Source: Oscillospiraceae bacterium (GTDB taxonomy: Bacteria; Bacillota_A; Clostridia; Oscillospirales; Ruminococcaceae). Taken from it: 14,078 bases of DNA. The stretch lies in contig JAFQAF010000286.1 of the NCBI GenBank assembly GCA_017400025.1, positions 1 through 14,078 of the forward strand. The letters are read 5' to 3'. The notes under the pieces are model-generated. The model saw only the letters and a program-made list of their open reading frames with translations, was not told where the DNA came from and did no database searches. A program made the translations under genes and the position numbers. Shown here in pieces: positions 6,901 through 14,078 of this stretch (position 1 is its first letter; each line of letters opens with the position of its first letter).

Positions 6901-8376
6901 TTACGCTTTTTTCTTTGCAAGATAGCCGCTGACAATCTCTTTTGCCAGAGCTATTGCGCTCAGCAGCTGGCGGCGGTAGATTACAATGTAAACTGCCATA
7001 CCCCCAACGCTCACTGCCAGTTTTGCCACAAAGTTTCCGCTCAGCAGGCAGGCGGCAAAGGTCAGCACAAACATCACTGCAATCACCAGTGCTGTGCGGC
7101 CGTAGCTCACAATGCTTCTGTAGAATTTCTGTGCCACAACAGTGCGGTACAAAAACATTATGAAGTTTGCCCCGGCCAGGGCTATACATACGCCGTACAG
7201 GCCGAACGCAGGAGCCAGCACCATGCACAGTGCTATGTTGCCCACTACAGACAGCCCTATGCCGATTGTGTCGTGGATAGGTTTTTTTGCGATGGAAATG
7301 CCGTATACTGTGGTTTCTGCAATAATCAGGAACACCGGCACCAGCAGCATAACAGGGAAAACAGCCATACCGCTGCGGTAGTCAGGCCCCAGGAAGAAGA
7401 AAATCACATCCTCAAAGGCCAGCAGCACGCAGAAAAATTCCACAATGAGGAATGTAAGATAATCGTGCACCTGCTTGATTTTTTCCTGCTCGGTTTTGTA
7501 GTTTGCATAGATAAATGCGCTCCAGAAAGTGGCAAAGCCGGCCTGGATAATAGCCACCACGTTGGACAGCAGGCTTACCATACTGAAAACGCCTGCAGGG
7601 CCGTTACCTATGGTTTTGGAGATGTAAACCTTTGAAAAAAGGCTGTTCAGCCACAGCATAATTGCTGTAGGTGCCAGCGCCAGACCATAGGGCAGCAGCC
7701 GGCGGTTTGCCTTTGAAAACAGTACCTTTGGTGAAAATGTCACCCATTTTCTGTTTGGCCACAGGAAGAAAAATGCAAAAAGGCACATACCTATGGTAAA
7801 CCACAGCACCATGCTTTCAAAGTCCGGGTTTATGAAAACAGCCACAAGGAAGAACATTTTGCTGAAAAACTGCATTGCCACACTTTCCAGTGTGTACAGC
7901 TTTATGCTGCCTTCCATACGGTACATAATGTTCAGATATCTGCCTATCATTGCCATGAATGCGTTGAGAAACAGCATGGCCAGATAAATACTGCCCATTT
8001 TTTCAGTGAAGAATATGCCCAGCACCTGCTGCGGGAAGAACACACAGCTGATTACGCAGGTAGCCGCCAGCACCAGCCCGGAAAGACCGAAGCAGGCCCC
8101 GAACAGGCCGGTTTTGTCCAGCGGGTGAGGCGGTTCATTGAAAAAGCGGATAAAGGACTGGTCCAGACCCAGAATGCAGATATTCATAAACAGTGTGGAG
8201 GTGGAAATAAATATATCCACCTGGCCCCACACGGCAGGGTCAACCAGCCAGGCCACCAGCAGCAGGGAAATGCCGTAAATCAGAAAGTTGATTACAGTGG
8301 CTATTGAGTATTTGAGGATAGACACCAGCAGGCTGACAGGTGACATAGAAGATTTTTCGTTTGTTTTTTCTGCCAA
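6901..8376 (-). CDS. Wzx/MATE-type polysaccharide flippase
   Basis: This 491-residue, strongly hydrophobic protein has about 12-14 membrane helices and short charged ends. It is typical of the polysaccharide transport (PST) branch of the MOP flippase superfamily, which moves undecaprenyl-linked glycans across the membrane. Family-like stretches include LVDPAVWGQVDIF near residue 45 and GLDQSFIRFF near residue 75. The start is TTG 8376, preceded by AGGAGG at eight bases. That site overlaps the TAG stop of the upstream gene, so the two are probably translationally coupled. It is the last gene of the three-gene envelope operon. The transported glycan is unknown. Confidence 0.88.
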   Translation of the reverse strand: MAEKTNEKSSMSPVSLLVSILKYSIATVINFLIYGISLLLVAWLVDPAVWGQVDIFISTSTLFMNICILGLDQSFIRFFNEPPHPLDKTGLFGACFGLSGLVLAATCVISCVFFPQQVLGIFFTEKMGSIYLAMLFLNAFMAMIGRYLNIMYRMEGSIKLYTLESVAMQFFSKMFFLVAVFINPDFESMVLWFTIGMCLFAFFFLWPNRKWVTFSPKVLFSKANRRLLPYGLALAPTAIMLWLNSLFSKVYISKTIGNGPAGVFSMVSLLSNVVAIIQAGFATFWSAFIYANYKTEQEKIKQVHDYLTFLIVEFFCVLLAFEDVIFFFLGPDYRSGMAVFPVMLLVPVFLIIAETTVYGISIAKKPIHDTIGIGLSVVGNIALCMVLAPAFGLYGVCIALAGANFIMFLYRTVVAQKFYRSIVSYGRTALVIAVMFVLTFAACLLSGNFVAKLAVSVGGMAVYIVIYRRQLLSAIALAKEIVSGYLAKKKA

Positions 8377-8388
8377 TTCTGCTGCCTC

Positions 8389-9702
8389 CTACATAAATTT
8401 TTTGATATTGTCCATATATTCCTGCTGTTTCTCTTTTGAAACACGGGTATTTTTGATATGGCCGTAAATTCTGCCTGCCCAGGTGGACAGAGGGCCGAAC
8501 ATTTTCAGTTTGCCCGGGTCAAGGCAGATTGCATACATTGCGTGGAGACCAATCAGGGAGAAGAATTTCAGCCAGCTGAATTTTGGTGTGAAGTGGTCAA
8601 AAGGCTTTCTGTCTCCTTCATCCTCCAGCAGCACTTTTTCCAGCACATCAGCCATACGGATATAGCTTGGTGTGTCAGTAAAGTCATAGTGGCTCAGCAT
8701 CAGCTGTTCATCTATAGGGAATTTCGGATTTTCCGCTGTAAATGTGGCGGCAAAATCTTCATAGTTGTCAATGTGGTCACAGTCTTTGTACACTACCGGG
8801 TCATATTCCCATTCGATAGGGTAAGGGCGGATAACAAAGCAGGATTTTTTGGCAAAGTAGATTTCGGCAATGGATGTGCTCATCCAGGAAAAGATTACAT
8901 CACTGGCTTTAATCCACTGTTTTACGGAATAGGTTGTGATAAGGTGGAAGTTTTTGTGTTTTGCGGCCATTTTTTCCAGAATAGGGCTGTTCCATTCGCT
9001 TGGATGGCGGCGGTAAACAAATTCCACATTCTGTCCTTCTTCTGTTGAAAGATATCTGTCCACCCAGTCCAGAGTGGTGTTCATTGTTTTCTGGCTGGTG
9101 ATTTTGAACTGGTCAAAGCCTACCCCTGCCAGTTTGTTCAGTTCTTCCACTTCCTGGTCTGTCATATATGCAGTGGAGAAGGAAGAAATATACAGCACCA
9201 GCTTTTTGTTTTTATCAAGGCCGAATTCTTCACACAGGCTGTCCTTGTCCTTGTAATAGCCTTCAAACTGGTCACGGAGAAAGTCCATCTGGATAGGACC
9301 GGTGATTGCTGTGTTTTCTATCGGTACACCGTATTTTACAATTCTGTCCCTTGCCTGTGTGCCCCAGCAGGTGTGCATTGCATAGCTGGCAGACTGGCCG
9401 CAGTTGAAAAACGGGCTGTTTTCCTGTTCTTCGCTGAGCACCTGTTCCCAGTGCAGGTTCACCACCTTGTTGCACTTGCCCACGTTGTTGTAGACAAAAC
9501 TGTTCATTGTCTTGTCGTCATACATAGCAGAAGCAACAAGAACCTTTGGCTTTTTGTATGTAAAGTATTTCAGCTTCTTTCTGTCCAGCAGCTGGCGGAT
9601 TTCCGCTGTGTAGCCACGGCGTTCCAGTTCCCGCTTCAGCAGTGTGATGCTTTCATATTCCCTTACAATATGTTCGTATAAAATCAGAAAATCAAGTGCC
9701 AT
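8389..9702 (-). CDS. GT-B-fold surface carbohydrate biosynthesis protein, CDP-glycerol-transferase-like
   Basis: This 437-residue protein has no signal peptide. It looks like the surface-carbohydrate biosynthesis proteins distantly related to CDP-glycerol glycerophosphotransferases. An N-terminal Rossmann-like half begins LDFLILYEH and contains LHWEQV (83-88) and GPIQMDF (135-141). A C-terminal half carries YRRHPSEW (230-237) and SDVIFSWMSTS (267-277), the places where the donor-binding HP and SD motifs lie in that family. It probably transfers a sugar or polyol phosphate to a glycan on the cytoplasmic side. The start ATG 9702 has AGGAGA upstream and lies two bases past the previous stop. The donor and acceptor cannot be read from the sequence. 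The C-terminal 60 residues are basic and partly hydrophobic, so membrane association is possible. Confidence 0.7.
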   Translation of the reverse strand: MALDFLILYEHIVREYESITLLKRELERRGYTAEIRQLLDRKKLKYFTYKKPKVLVASAMYDDKTMNSFVYNNVGKCNKVVNLHWEQVLSEEQENSPFFNCGQSASYAMHTCWGTQARDRIVKYGVPIENTAITGPIQMDFLRDQFEGYYKDKDSLCEEFGLDKNKKLVLYISSFSTAYMTDQEVEELNKLAGVGFDQFKITSQKTMNTTLDWVDRYLSTEEGQNVEFVYRRHPSEWNSPILEKMAAKHKNFHLITTYSVKQWIKASDVIFSWMSTSIAEIYFAKKSCFVIRPYPIEWEYDPVVYKDCDHIDNYEDFAATFTAENPKFPIDEQLMLSHYDFTDTPSYIRMADVLEKVLLEDEGDRKPFDHFTPKFSWLKFFSLIGLHAMYAICLDPGKLKMFGPLSTWAGRIYGHIKNTRVSKEKQQEYMDNIKKFM

Positions 9703-9704
9703 TT

Positions 9705-10637
9705 TTATTTCTCCTGTCTGTCAAAAAGCATCTGTGTAAACATAGGCAGGCCTGTGTAATCGTCCAGGTGGAAGCCGTCAAAGAACAGATCTTCTGTGAA
9801 AACGTTGGTTTCGTTGTATTCAAAGTTGATTACTTCTGTATATGGGCTGACCATATCAATAAATTCCAGTATGTGTTTGTCTATGCCCAGCGGCTGGACC
9901 ACCAGCTCCTTCAGGCTGTCGTCCATTGGCGGCATCACTGTGTACAGAGTAATGCCCTTTTCCCGGCACAGCTTTGCCAGTTCCACATATCTTTCGGCAT
10001 CGGCACGGTCAAAGGAATAGTTTTCGCACACGCCGTAGATTGTGTCTGCATATTCCATCAGATTTCTGCGGTATGGCAGCGGTGTGCCGTCCTCTTCATA
10101 GTAATCGGAATGTTCCCAGTCCTTGTGGTGAGGGGAGGCCACGTTCTTTTCCCCAAGGATAAACCATTTTATTTCATTGAGCATTTCAATGTTGTAGTTG
10201 AAGTTCAGCATATATGCAAAAGGATTTGTGGCAGTGGTTTCAATACTGCTCATTCTGTCCTTGTAGTAGCTTTCATTCAGTGTGTAGAAGCTGGCTGCAA
10301 AGTATACTGTGTGCAGGTGGGGGTTTTTCTCCATGGCGTATTCCAGCAGGTCCATGCTTTCGTTGAAGCCTGCACCGCCAAAGGCCAGCTGGCCCACCTT
10401 TTCGCCTACGTATTCATCCACTTTGTCCATATCAAAATGGGCCATCTTACTGTCACCCAGGATAATTACGTTGCTGGGGTTTTTGGTGTATTCGCGCACG
10501 CGGTACATCGCACTGTCCCCGGAATATTCATTGTCCTTCAGCCCAAAGTAGTTGTACGGCTCAAAGTAAACAAAAACTGCAAAATATATAGCCACAGGCA
10601 CCATAGCCAGTGCCAGTTTTTTAATAAGCTTTGTCAT
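9705..10637 (-). CDS. Membrane-anchored SGNH/GDSL-like protein (DltD-like)
   Basis: The 310 residues start with a short basic segment and one hydrophobic anchor (about residues 8-25), so the rest should face outside. The SGNH block I serine is in VIILGDSKM (S63), a glycine-rich block II follows (AFGGAG), and the C-terminal FFDGFHLD supplies D287 and H290, completing a Ser-Asp-His set. The block III GxND motif is not evident. Proteins of this shape esterify, de-esterify or acyl-transfer on surface glycans. It is the first gene of the operon, with AAGAGG six bases before ATG 10637. No MBOAT acyl-donor partner is in the window. The enzyme class is likely; the reaction is inferred. Confidence 0.7.
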   Translation of the reverse strand: MTKLIKKLALAMVPVAIYFAVFVYFEPYNYFGLKDNEYSGDSAMYRVREYTKNPSNVIILGDSKMAHFDMDKVDEYVGEKVGQLAFGGAGFNESMDLLEYAMEKNPHLHTVYFAASFYTLNESYYKDRMSSIETTATNPFAYMLNFNYNIEMLNEIKWFILGEKNVASPHHKDWEHSDYYEEDGTPLPYRRNLMEYADTIYGVCENYSFDRADAERYVELAKLCREKGITLYTVMPPMDDSLKELVVQPLGIDKHILEFIDMVSPYTEVINFEYNETNVFTEDLFFDGFHLDDYTGLPMFTQMLFDRQEK

Positions 10638-10670
10638 ATAAAACCTCTTTATAAATAAAGTCTACCCTAT

Positions 10671-10699
10671 ATTATACAATATTTGACTGTTGTTGTAAA
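10671..10699 (-). promoter_or_regulatory. Sigma-A promoter for the SGNH/GT-B/flippase operon
   Basis: On the minus strand TTTACA (10699-10694), a 17-base spacer and a perfect TATAAT (10676-10671) are followed by a short leader with the ribosome binding site. It is divergent from the relQ promoter. Confidence 0.75.
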
Positions 10700-10755
10700 C
10701 CAAAGGGCAGGCGAAAAAATACCGCAGCTTTCACAGTATTTACACCCCGGCGTGA

Positions 10756-10785
10756 TTGACAAGTTCACATATCAGATACTAAAAT
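10756..10785 (+). promoter_or_regulatory. Sigma-A promoter for the GTP pyrophosphokinase gene
   Basis: A perfect TTGACA (10756-10761), an 18-base spacer and TAAAAT (10780-10785) precede AAAGGAG (10809-10815) and the ATG at 10822. Just upstream, AAATAC (10717-10722) and GTATTT (10736-10741) form a small inverted repeat between the two divergent promoters. Confidence 0.7.
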
Positions 10786-10821
10786 AAAGGTAGAGAATAT
10801 TCTTGTTTAAAGGAGAAAACT

Positions 10822-11529
10822 ATGCCGGATAAAAAAGACCTGACTTTAATAGACACACAGACCCAGCTGACAGACCTGTTCGGCGGCAATATTCCGGACC
10901 GGGCTTCTGCACAGGAAACCTTTGGCAAATTCAGACTGCTGATGACCTATTACCGCTGCGCAATGAAGGAAATAGTTACAAAGTTTGAAGTCCTGAACGA
11001 GGAATTTTCCCTCCAGTATGACCGCAACCCCATCAGCAGTATACAGAGCAGGCTGAAAAGCGGTGCCAGCATACACGGCAAGCTGAAAAAGAAAAACGTT
11101 CCCATAACCATAGACAATATGGAAAAGGAACTGTCTGATATAGCCGGCATACGTCTGATATGCCCGTTTCTTGAGGATGTATACTACCTGGAAAAAGCAC
11201 TGCTTGCACAGGACGATATCCAGCTGATAGAAAGAAAAAACTATATAGACAGCCCAAAACAGAACGGCTACCGCAGCCTGCACCTTATAGTGGCAGTGCC
11301 TATCTTCCTTTCCCGTGAAAAAAGGATTATGAAGGTGGAGGTTCAGATACGCACCATCGCCATGGATTCCTGGGCCAGTCTGGAACATCAGCTGCGCTAC
11401 AAAAAGGATTTTGAATTCACACAGGCTATGGAAGATGAGCTGAAACACTGTGCAGAACTTTCCAACGAACTGGATATCCGTATGGATGCCCTGCGCCGGC
11501 AGCTGCTGAACCAGGAAGAAACCCTGTAG
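10822..11529 (+). CDS. Small alarmone synthetase (GTP pyrophosphokinase, RelQ/YwaC type)
   Basis: It makes (p)ppGpp from ATP and GTP/GDP in the cytoplasm. The 235 residues contain only a synthetase domain, with no HD hydrolase or TGS/ACT regions. Motifs in order are SRLKSGASIHGKL (from 76, with substrate-binding R77, K79 and K87), ELSDIAGIRL (103-112, metal ligand D106), NYIDSPKQNGYRSLHL (140-155) and VEVQIRT (172-178, E173), then the helix SWASLEHQLRYK. It could belong to the RelQ/YjbM or the RelP/YwaC branch, which I cannot separate by eye. It has its own promoter and terminator, so it is probably a single-gene unit controlled at transcription by envelope or other stress. Confidence 0.92.
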   Translation: MPDKKDLTLIDTQTQLTDLFGGNIPDRASAQETFGKFRLLMTYYRCAMKEIVTKFEVLNEEFSLQYDRNPISSIQSRLKSGASIHGKLKKKNVPITIDNMEKELSDIAGIRLICPFLEDVYYLEKALLAQDDIQLIERKNYIDSPKQNGYRSLHLIVAVPIFLSREKRIMKVEVQIRTIAMDSWASLEHQLRYKKDFEFTQAMEDELKHCAELSNELDIRMDALRRQLLNQEETL

Positions 11530-11599
11530 CATCCCGTTCTGAAAACAGTTTGTCCCATCTTTTCCGGAACTGACCGGATATTTATCCAAAGTCACAAAA

Positions 11600-11633
11600 A
11601 GGGCACCCTTTGCGGGTGCCCTGTATTTTTTTT
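11600..11633. terminator. Bidirectional terminator between the alarmone synthetase and fakA
   Basis: AGGGCACCC (11600-11608) pairs with GGGTGCCCT (11614-11622) around TTTGC. A run of T follows on the plus strand (11624-11633) and AAAAA precedes it, which is a T run for the minus-strand fakA transcript. Confidence 0.9.
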
Positions 11634-11635
11634 GA

Positions 11636-13309
11636 TTATTCTACAGAAATCAGATAGTAGTATACAGGCTGGTTGCCTTCCAGAACGGAAACTTCTGCAT
11701 TTTTAGGTGCGCGTTTCTGTACTTCTTCACATACTTTTTCTGCTTCTTCTGCTGTGATGCCTTCGCCGTAGATAATTGTAACAAAGGATGTGTCACGTTT
11801 CATCATCTGGCGTGCCAGTTTAACTGTAGCTTTTTCCACATTCTTTTCTGTGAATGCCAGCTTGGAGTTTTCCATGGCAAGAATATCGCCGCGTTTGATT
11901 TTGTGGCCTTCAAAGTCAGAGTTTCTTGCAGCAAATGTGATGGAACCTGTCTGCACACCTTCTGCAGCGTTGCTCATTGTCACAGCGTTGTCACGTGCAG
12001 ATGATTCAGGGTCAAAGTTCAGCATAGCTGTGATACCCTGTGGCACTGTGCGTGTAGGCAGAACGATAAGTTCTCTGTCTGCCAGGCGTGCTGCCTGTTC
12101 TGCTGCCATGATGATGTTTTTGTTGTTTGGCAGAACAAAAACAGTTTTTGCGGGCACAGACTGTGCTGCGCGCAGAATGTCTTCTGTGGATGGGTTCATT
12201 GTCTGGCCGCCTGTAACAACAGCGTCAACACCCAGGTCACGGAACATGTTTTCCAGGCCGGCACCTGCTGCTACTGCAACAAAGCCGAATTTTACTTCTT
12301 CGTCAACTGCAGCGTATTTGAACGGGCTGTCGGAATTTGCATCTTCAGCCTGTTTTTTCAGGCTTTCACCTTTTGCACCCAGTTCAGCCATCTGTTCAAT
12401 CATGTTTTCGATTTTCAGGTTTGTCATATAGCCGTGTTTCACAGCTTCGCTCAGTGCCTTGCCCGGGTCTGCTGTGTGAACGTGGCTCTTGATAATCTGT
12501 TCATCTTCTACAACCACTACGCTGTCGCCGATGGATTCCAGATATGCACGCAGTTTTTCTGCAGATGCATTTTCGTTTTTGTTTACGATAAATTCTGTGC
12601 AGTAACCGTTTGTGATTTCTGCATCCAGTTCTTCGGAATATACACCTTTTTTGGAGAAATCTGTTGTAGGTACTGTCTTCACTGCTTCTTCAGCTGCTAC
12701 CATTTCTTCGCCTCTGAATACTTTCAGCATACCTTCAAAAATGTATACAACACCCTGGCCGCCGGCGTCTACAACGCCTGCTTTTTTCAGTACAGGCAGC
12801 AGTTCAGGAGTGTTTGCCAGGGAAACTTTTGCAGCTTCAACTACAGCTTCCCACAGTTTTGCTTCGTCTGTTTCGTTCATGGATTCTGCTTTTTCGCAGG
12901 CTTCACGGGCAACTGTCAGGATTGTGCCTTCTGTTGGTTTCATAACTGCCTTGTATGCAGAGTCCACACCTTTTCTCAGGGCAGCTGTCAGGTCTGCAGC
13001 ATCTGCTGTGGTTTTGCCTTTCAGTGCTTTGGAGAAACCACGGAACAGCAGGGAAGAAATAACACCGCTGTTGCCGCGTGCGCCGCGCAGCATGCAGCTG
13101 GCTGTTGTAGCTGTAACCTGTTCAACTGTGCAGTCGTCCGGCAGGTTTACCAGTTCTTTTTTTGCAGCGCCGATTGTCATGGACATATTTGTACCTGTGT
13201 CGCCGTCCGGTACAGGGAAAACGTTGAGCTCGTCAACTTTTGTTTTGTTGTTGATAATTGCGTTGGCACCGGAGATAATGGCGTCACGCAGTATTTTACC
13301 AGTAATCAT
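11636..13309 (-). CDS. fakA: Fatty acid kinase catalytic subunit FakA (DAK2 domain, YloV family)
   Basis: FakA phosphorylates fatty acids bound to FakB (DegV-type) partners, feeding exogenous fatty acids into membrane lipid synthesis. The 557 residues show the N-terminal DhaL kinase fold with NVFPVPDGDTGTNM (29-42; D35, D37 and N41 for Mg-ATP) and RGARGNSG (75-82). The middle domain has the zinc-type ligands C237 (NGYCTEF), H276 and H278 (SHVHT), equivalent to those described in S. aureus FakA. The rest is a DegV-like C-terminal domain. A GTG three codons upstream (13318) belongs to the ribosome binding site GAGGTG, so I start at ATG 13309. It follows the Asp23-family gene by 24 bases, the same order as yloU-yloV in Bacillus. 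No fakB lies in this window. Confidence 0.93.
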   Translation of the reverse strand: MITGKILRDAIISGANAIINNKTKVDELNVFPVPDGDTGTNMSMTIGAAKKELVNLPDDCTVEQVTATTASCMLRGARGNSGVISSLLFRGFSKALKGKTTADAADLTAALRKGVDSAYKAVMKPTEGTILTVAREACEKAESMNETDEAKLWEAVVEAAKVSLANTPELLPVLKKAGVVDAGGQGVVYIFEGMLKVFRGEEMVAAEEAVKTVPTTDFSKKGVYSEELDAEITNGYCTEFIVNKNENASAEKLRAYLESIGDSVVVVEDEQIIKSHVHTADPGKALSEAVKHGYMTNLKIENMIEQMAELGAKGESLKKQAEDANSDSPFKYAAVDEEVKFGFVAVAAGAGLENMFRDLGVDAVVTGGQTMNPSTEDILRAAQSVPAKTVFVLPNNKNIIMAAEQAARLADRELIVLPTRTVPQGITAMLNFDPESSARDNAVTMSNAAEGVQTGSITFAARNSDFEGHKIKRGDILAMENSKLAFTEKNVEKATVKLARQMMKRDTSFVTIIYGEGITAEEAEKVCEEVQKRAPKNAEVSVLEGNQPVYYYLISVE

Positions 13310-13333
13310 TTTGTACACCTCAATAAATATGGA

Positions 13334-13696
13334 TTATTCGTCGTCTGATGTGATGATATCTTCTACTTTTACATTGATTCTTTTTACTTTCAGGTTTGTG
13401 TCATGCTCTACAGCATAAATCACTCTTTCTCTGATGTTTTCCACAATAATGGAAATATTTACACCATAGATAACCTTTACGTGCAGATCGATAACCAGCT
13501 GGTCATCTTCCACAGAAACAACCACGCCTTTTTCCGGAATATCCTGGCCGAAAACCAGAGTTCTCAGGCCGTCCTTTGCACCGGCAACTGCCATACCTGC
13601 AACGCCGTAGCAGCTTGTGATTGCATTGCCTATCAGAGATGCAAAATAATCTTCTGTCAGGCTGATTTTACCCATAGGGTTAGTAATTTTAATCAT
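13334..13696 (-). CDS. Asp23/Gls24 family envelope stress protein (YloU-like)
   Basis: This 120-residue small acidic protein has the Asp23/Gls24 pattern: LTEDYFASLIGNAITSCYGV, the middle VEDDQLVIDLHVKVIYGVNI, then VNVENI-type helix and a C-terminal VKRINVKVEDI strand. In Gram-positive bacteria family members sit at the membrane or in the envelope-stress response. The specific role of the copy next to fakA is not established. AAAGGAG is eight to nine bases before ATG 13696. It is the first gene of the operon with fakA. Stop and next start are 24 bases apart. Confidence 0.92.
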   Translation of the reverse strand: MIKITNPMGKISLTEDYFASLIGNAITSCYGVAGMAVAGAKDGLRTLVFGQDIPEKGVVVSVEDDQLVIDLHVKVIYGVNISIIVENIRERVIYAVEHDTNLKVKRINVKVEDIITSDDE

Positions 13697-13720
13697 AACA
13701 AAAGCTCCTTTTCTGCAAAC

Positions 13721-13744
13721 AGAATTTGCTATAGAATTTGCTAT
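13721..13744. repeat. Perfect 12-bp tandem duplication in the Asp23 gene leader
   Basis: AGAATTTGCTAT occurs twice head to tail (13721-13732 and 13733-13744). It lies between the promoter and the ribosome binding site of the Asp23 gene, so it would be in the 5' leader of the mRNA. It may be a slippage duplication or a paired protein-binding site. Confidence 0.8.
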
Positions 13745-13749
13745 TATTT

Positions 13750-13779
13750 ATTATACATTATAAATTAATGGGCCGTAAA
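13750..13779 (-). promoter_or_regulatory. Likely promoter of the Asp23-fakA operon
   Basis: On the minus strand TTTACG (13779-13774), 18 bases and TATAAT (13755-13750) make a moderate promoter. A second TATAAT is at 13762-13757, seven bases upstream, without a good -35. Transcription would start near 13743, inside the tandem repeat. Confidence 0.5.
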
Positions 13780-13878
13780 ATCCCATAATAATCCTTAATA
13801 TTATATATCAAAAAAATTATTCTGTATATACTTTTGCAAATTTTTTATTAAATAAAACAATAAATCACTAAAATTTAA

Positions 13879-13914
13879 TTAAAAAAATAGACAGTTTTAC
13901 CCTAAAACCTGTCT
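13879..13914 (-). terminator. Minus-strand intrinsic terminator with no gene visible before it
   Basis: Read on the minus strand, AGACAG-g-TTTTA, loop GGG, TAAAA-CTGTCT (13914 to 13889) makes an 11-bp stem with one bulged base, followed by A and seven T (13888 to 13881). It points away from the right edge, so whatever it ends is transcribed leftward from 13915 or beyond. Confidence 0.7.
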
Positions 13915-14057
13915 GTAACCGGTTTGTAACCATTGGCGGCGGCATATACCTGCCGTGCACACAGCTGATTTTGTTAATTTTATCACACTGTATTTGAAAT
14001 TACATATCCCGGCCAATGAATTACACTTTAAAAAAACATGCCACTGCGGAATCATTG
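13879..14057 (-). ncRNA. Candidate structured small RNA or leader, about 175 nt
   Basis: A perfect minus-strand -10 TATAAT (14069-14064) would start RNA near 14057; its -35 lies past the window end. The RNA would end at the terminator at 13881. Between them, arms TTACA/GCCAATG at 14012-14025 pair with CATTGGC/TGTAA at 13925-13937 (12 pairs, one small internal loop). They enclose two hairpins: ACAG-N-TGAT with its complement (13961-13991, 12-base loop) and CGGCA/TGCCG (13940-13955). No ORF explains it. I do not recognise a known riboswitch, 6S RNA, SRP RNA or tRNA. It could also be the 3' UTR of a gene to the right, or a DNA-level repeat. Confidence 0.35.
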
Positions 14058-14078
14058 CTTTATATTATAAGCTCTTGG

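Larger units (their letters stand above)
13697..14078. other. Gene-free right end of the window, 382 bases
   Basis: I see no coding region here on either strand. The left 180 bases are extremely AT-rich and hold the tandem repeat and promoter of the Asp23-fakA operon. From about 13780 to 13878 nothing else stands out. From 13879 onward come a minus-strand terminator and the structured stretch described separately. All three minus-strand frames hit a stop within the last 27 bases of the window, so a gene lying further right could end near there. Confidence 0.7.

Noticed and set aside
9696..10658. Long open frame of 320 codons on the plus strand
   Set aside because: It is antisense to the SGNH gene, is rich in Cys, His, Phe and Val as mirror frames are, and has no ribosome binding site or family motif.
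11563..11578. TCCGG/CCGGA hairpin as a second terminator after the alarmone synthetase
   Set aside because: The stem is only five pairs and no T run follows; the strong terminator is at 11600-11633.
13310..13318. GTG start for fakA three codons upstream
   Set aside because: This GTG is part of the ribosome binding site GAGGTG that precedes ATG 13309.
12434..13418. Two overlapping plus-strand open frames of about 270-300 codons
   Set aside because: Both mirror fakA, whose motifs are unmistakable on the minus strand; their composition is unnatural.
13915..14078. tRNA or known riboswitch at the right end
   Set aside because: No T-loop, anticodon arm or conserved riboswitch core is recognisable, so it is left as an unassigned structured candidate.

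Overview
The window looks like chromosomal DNA from a low-to-mid GC anaerobic member of the Bacillota, most likely a Clostridia-type fermenter. Several things support this: AAGGAGG-like ribosome binding sites, sigma-A promoters in very AT-rich gaps, a Rex redox repressor beside a group-B-like [FeFe] hydrogenase, a stand-alone alarmone synthetase, and the Asp23/Gls24-FakA pair. There is no sign of phage, insertion sequence, CRISPR array, tRNA or rRNA. The species is not assigned.

Layout from left to right. (1) On the minus strand lie the start of an ispD-ispF fusion, which runs off the left edge, and an HD-domain phosphohydrolase. (2) Divergent from these on the plus strand is rex, followed by a ferredoxin-like/H-cluster [FeFe] hydrogenase with its own promoter inside the rex tail, ending at a strong terminator. 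(3) A plus-strand LTA-synthase/OpgB-like phosphoglycerol transferase has its own promoter and terminator, and is followed by a hemolysin III/PAQR membrane protein. (4) A minus-strand three-gene envelope-glycan operon reads: membrane-anchored SGNH protein, then GT-B surface-carbohydrate protein, then Wzx/MATE-type flippase. It is tightly packed and its promoter diverges from (5) relQ/ywaC-like GTP pyrophosphokinase on the plus strand. (6) The minus-strand asp23-like gene and fakA (DAK2/DegV-type fatty-acid kinase) form an operon that meets relQ at a bidirectional terminator. (7) The last 380 bases have no gene, but they hold a tandem repeat, a promoter, a minus-strand terminator, and a nested inverted-repeat structure that could be a small structured RNA of about 175 nt.

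Together the genes cover redox sensing and hydrogen disposal (rex, hydrogenase), envelope polymer synthesis (phosphoglycerol transferase, glycan operon, isoprenoid precursor synthesis, fatty-acid kinase) and stress signalling (alarmone synthetase). The points I find most worth a second look are the candidate structured RNA at the right end, a candidate Rex operator over the rex -35 box, the inverted repeat bracketing the hydrogenase -10 box, and the compact SGNH/GT-B/flippase operon.
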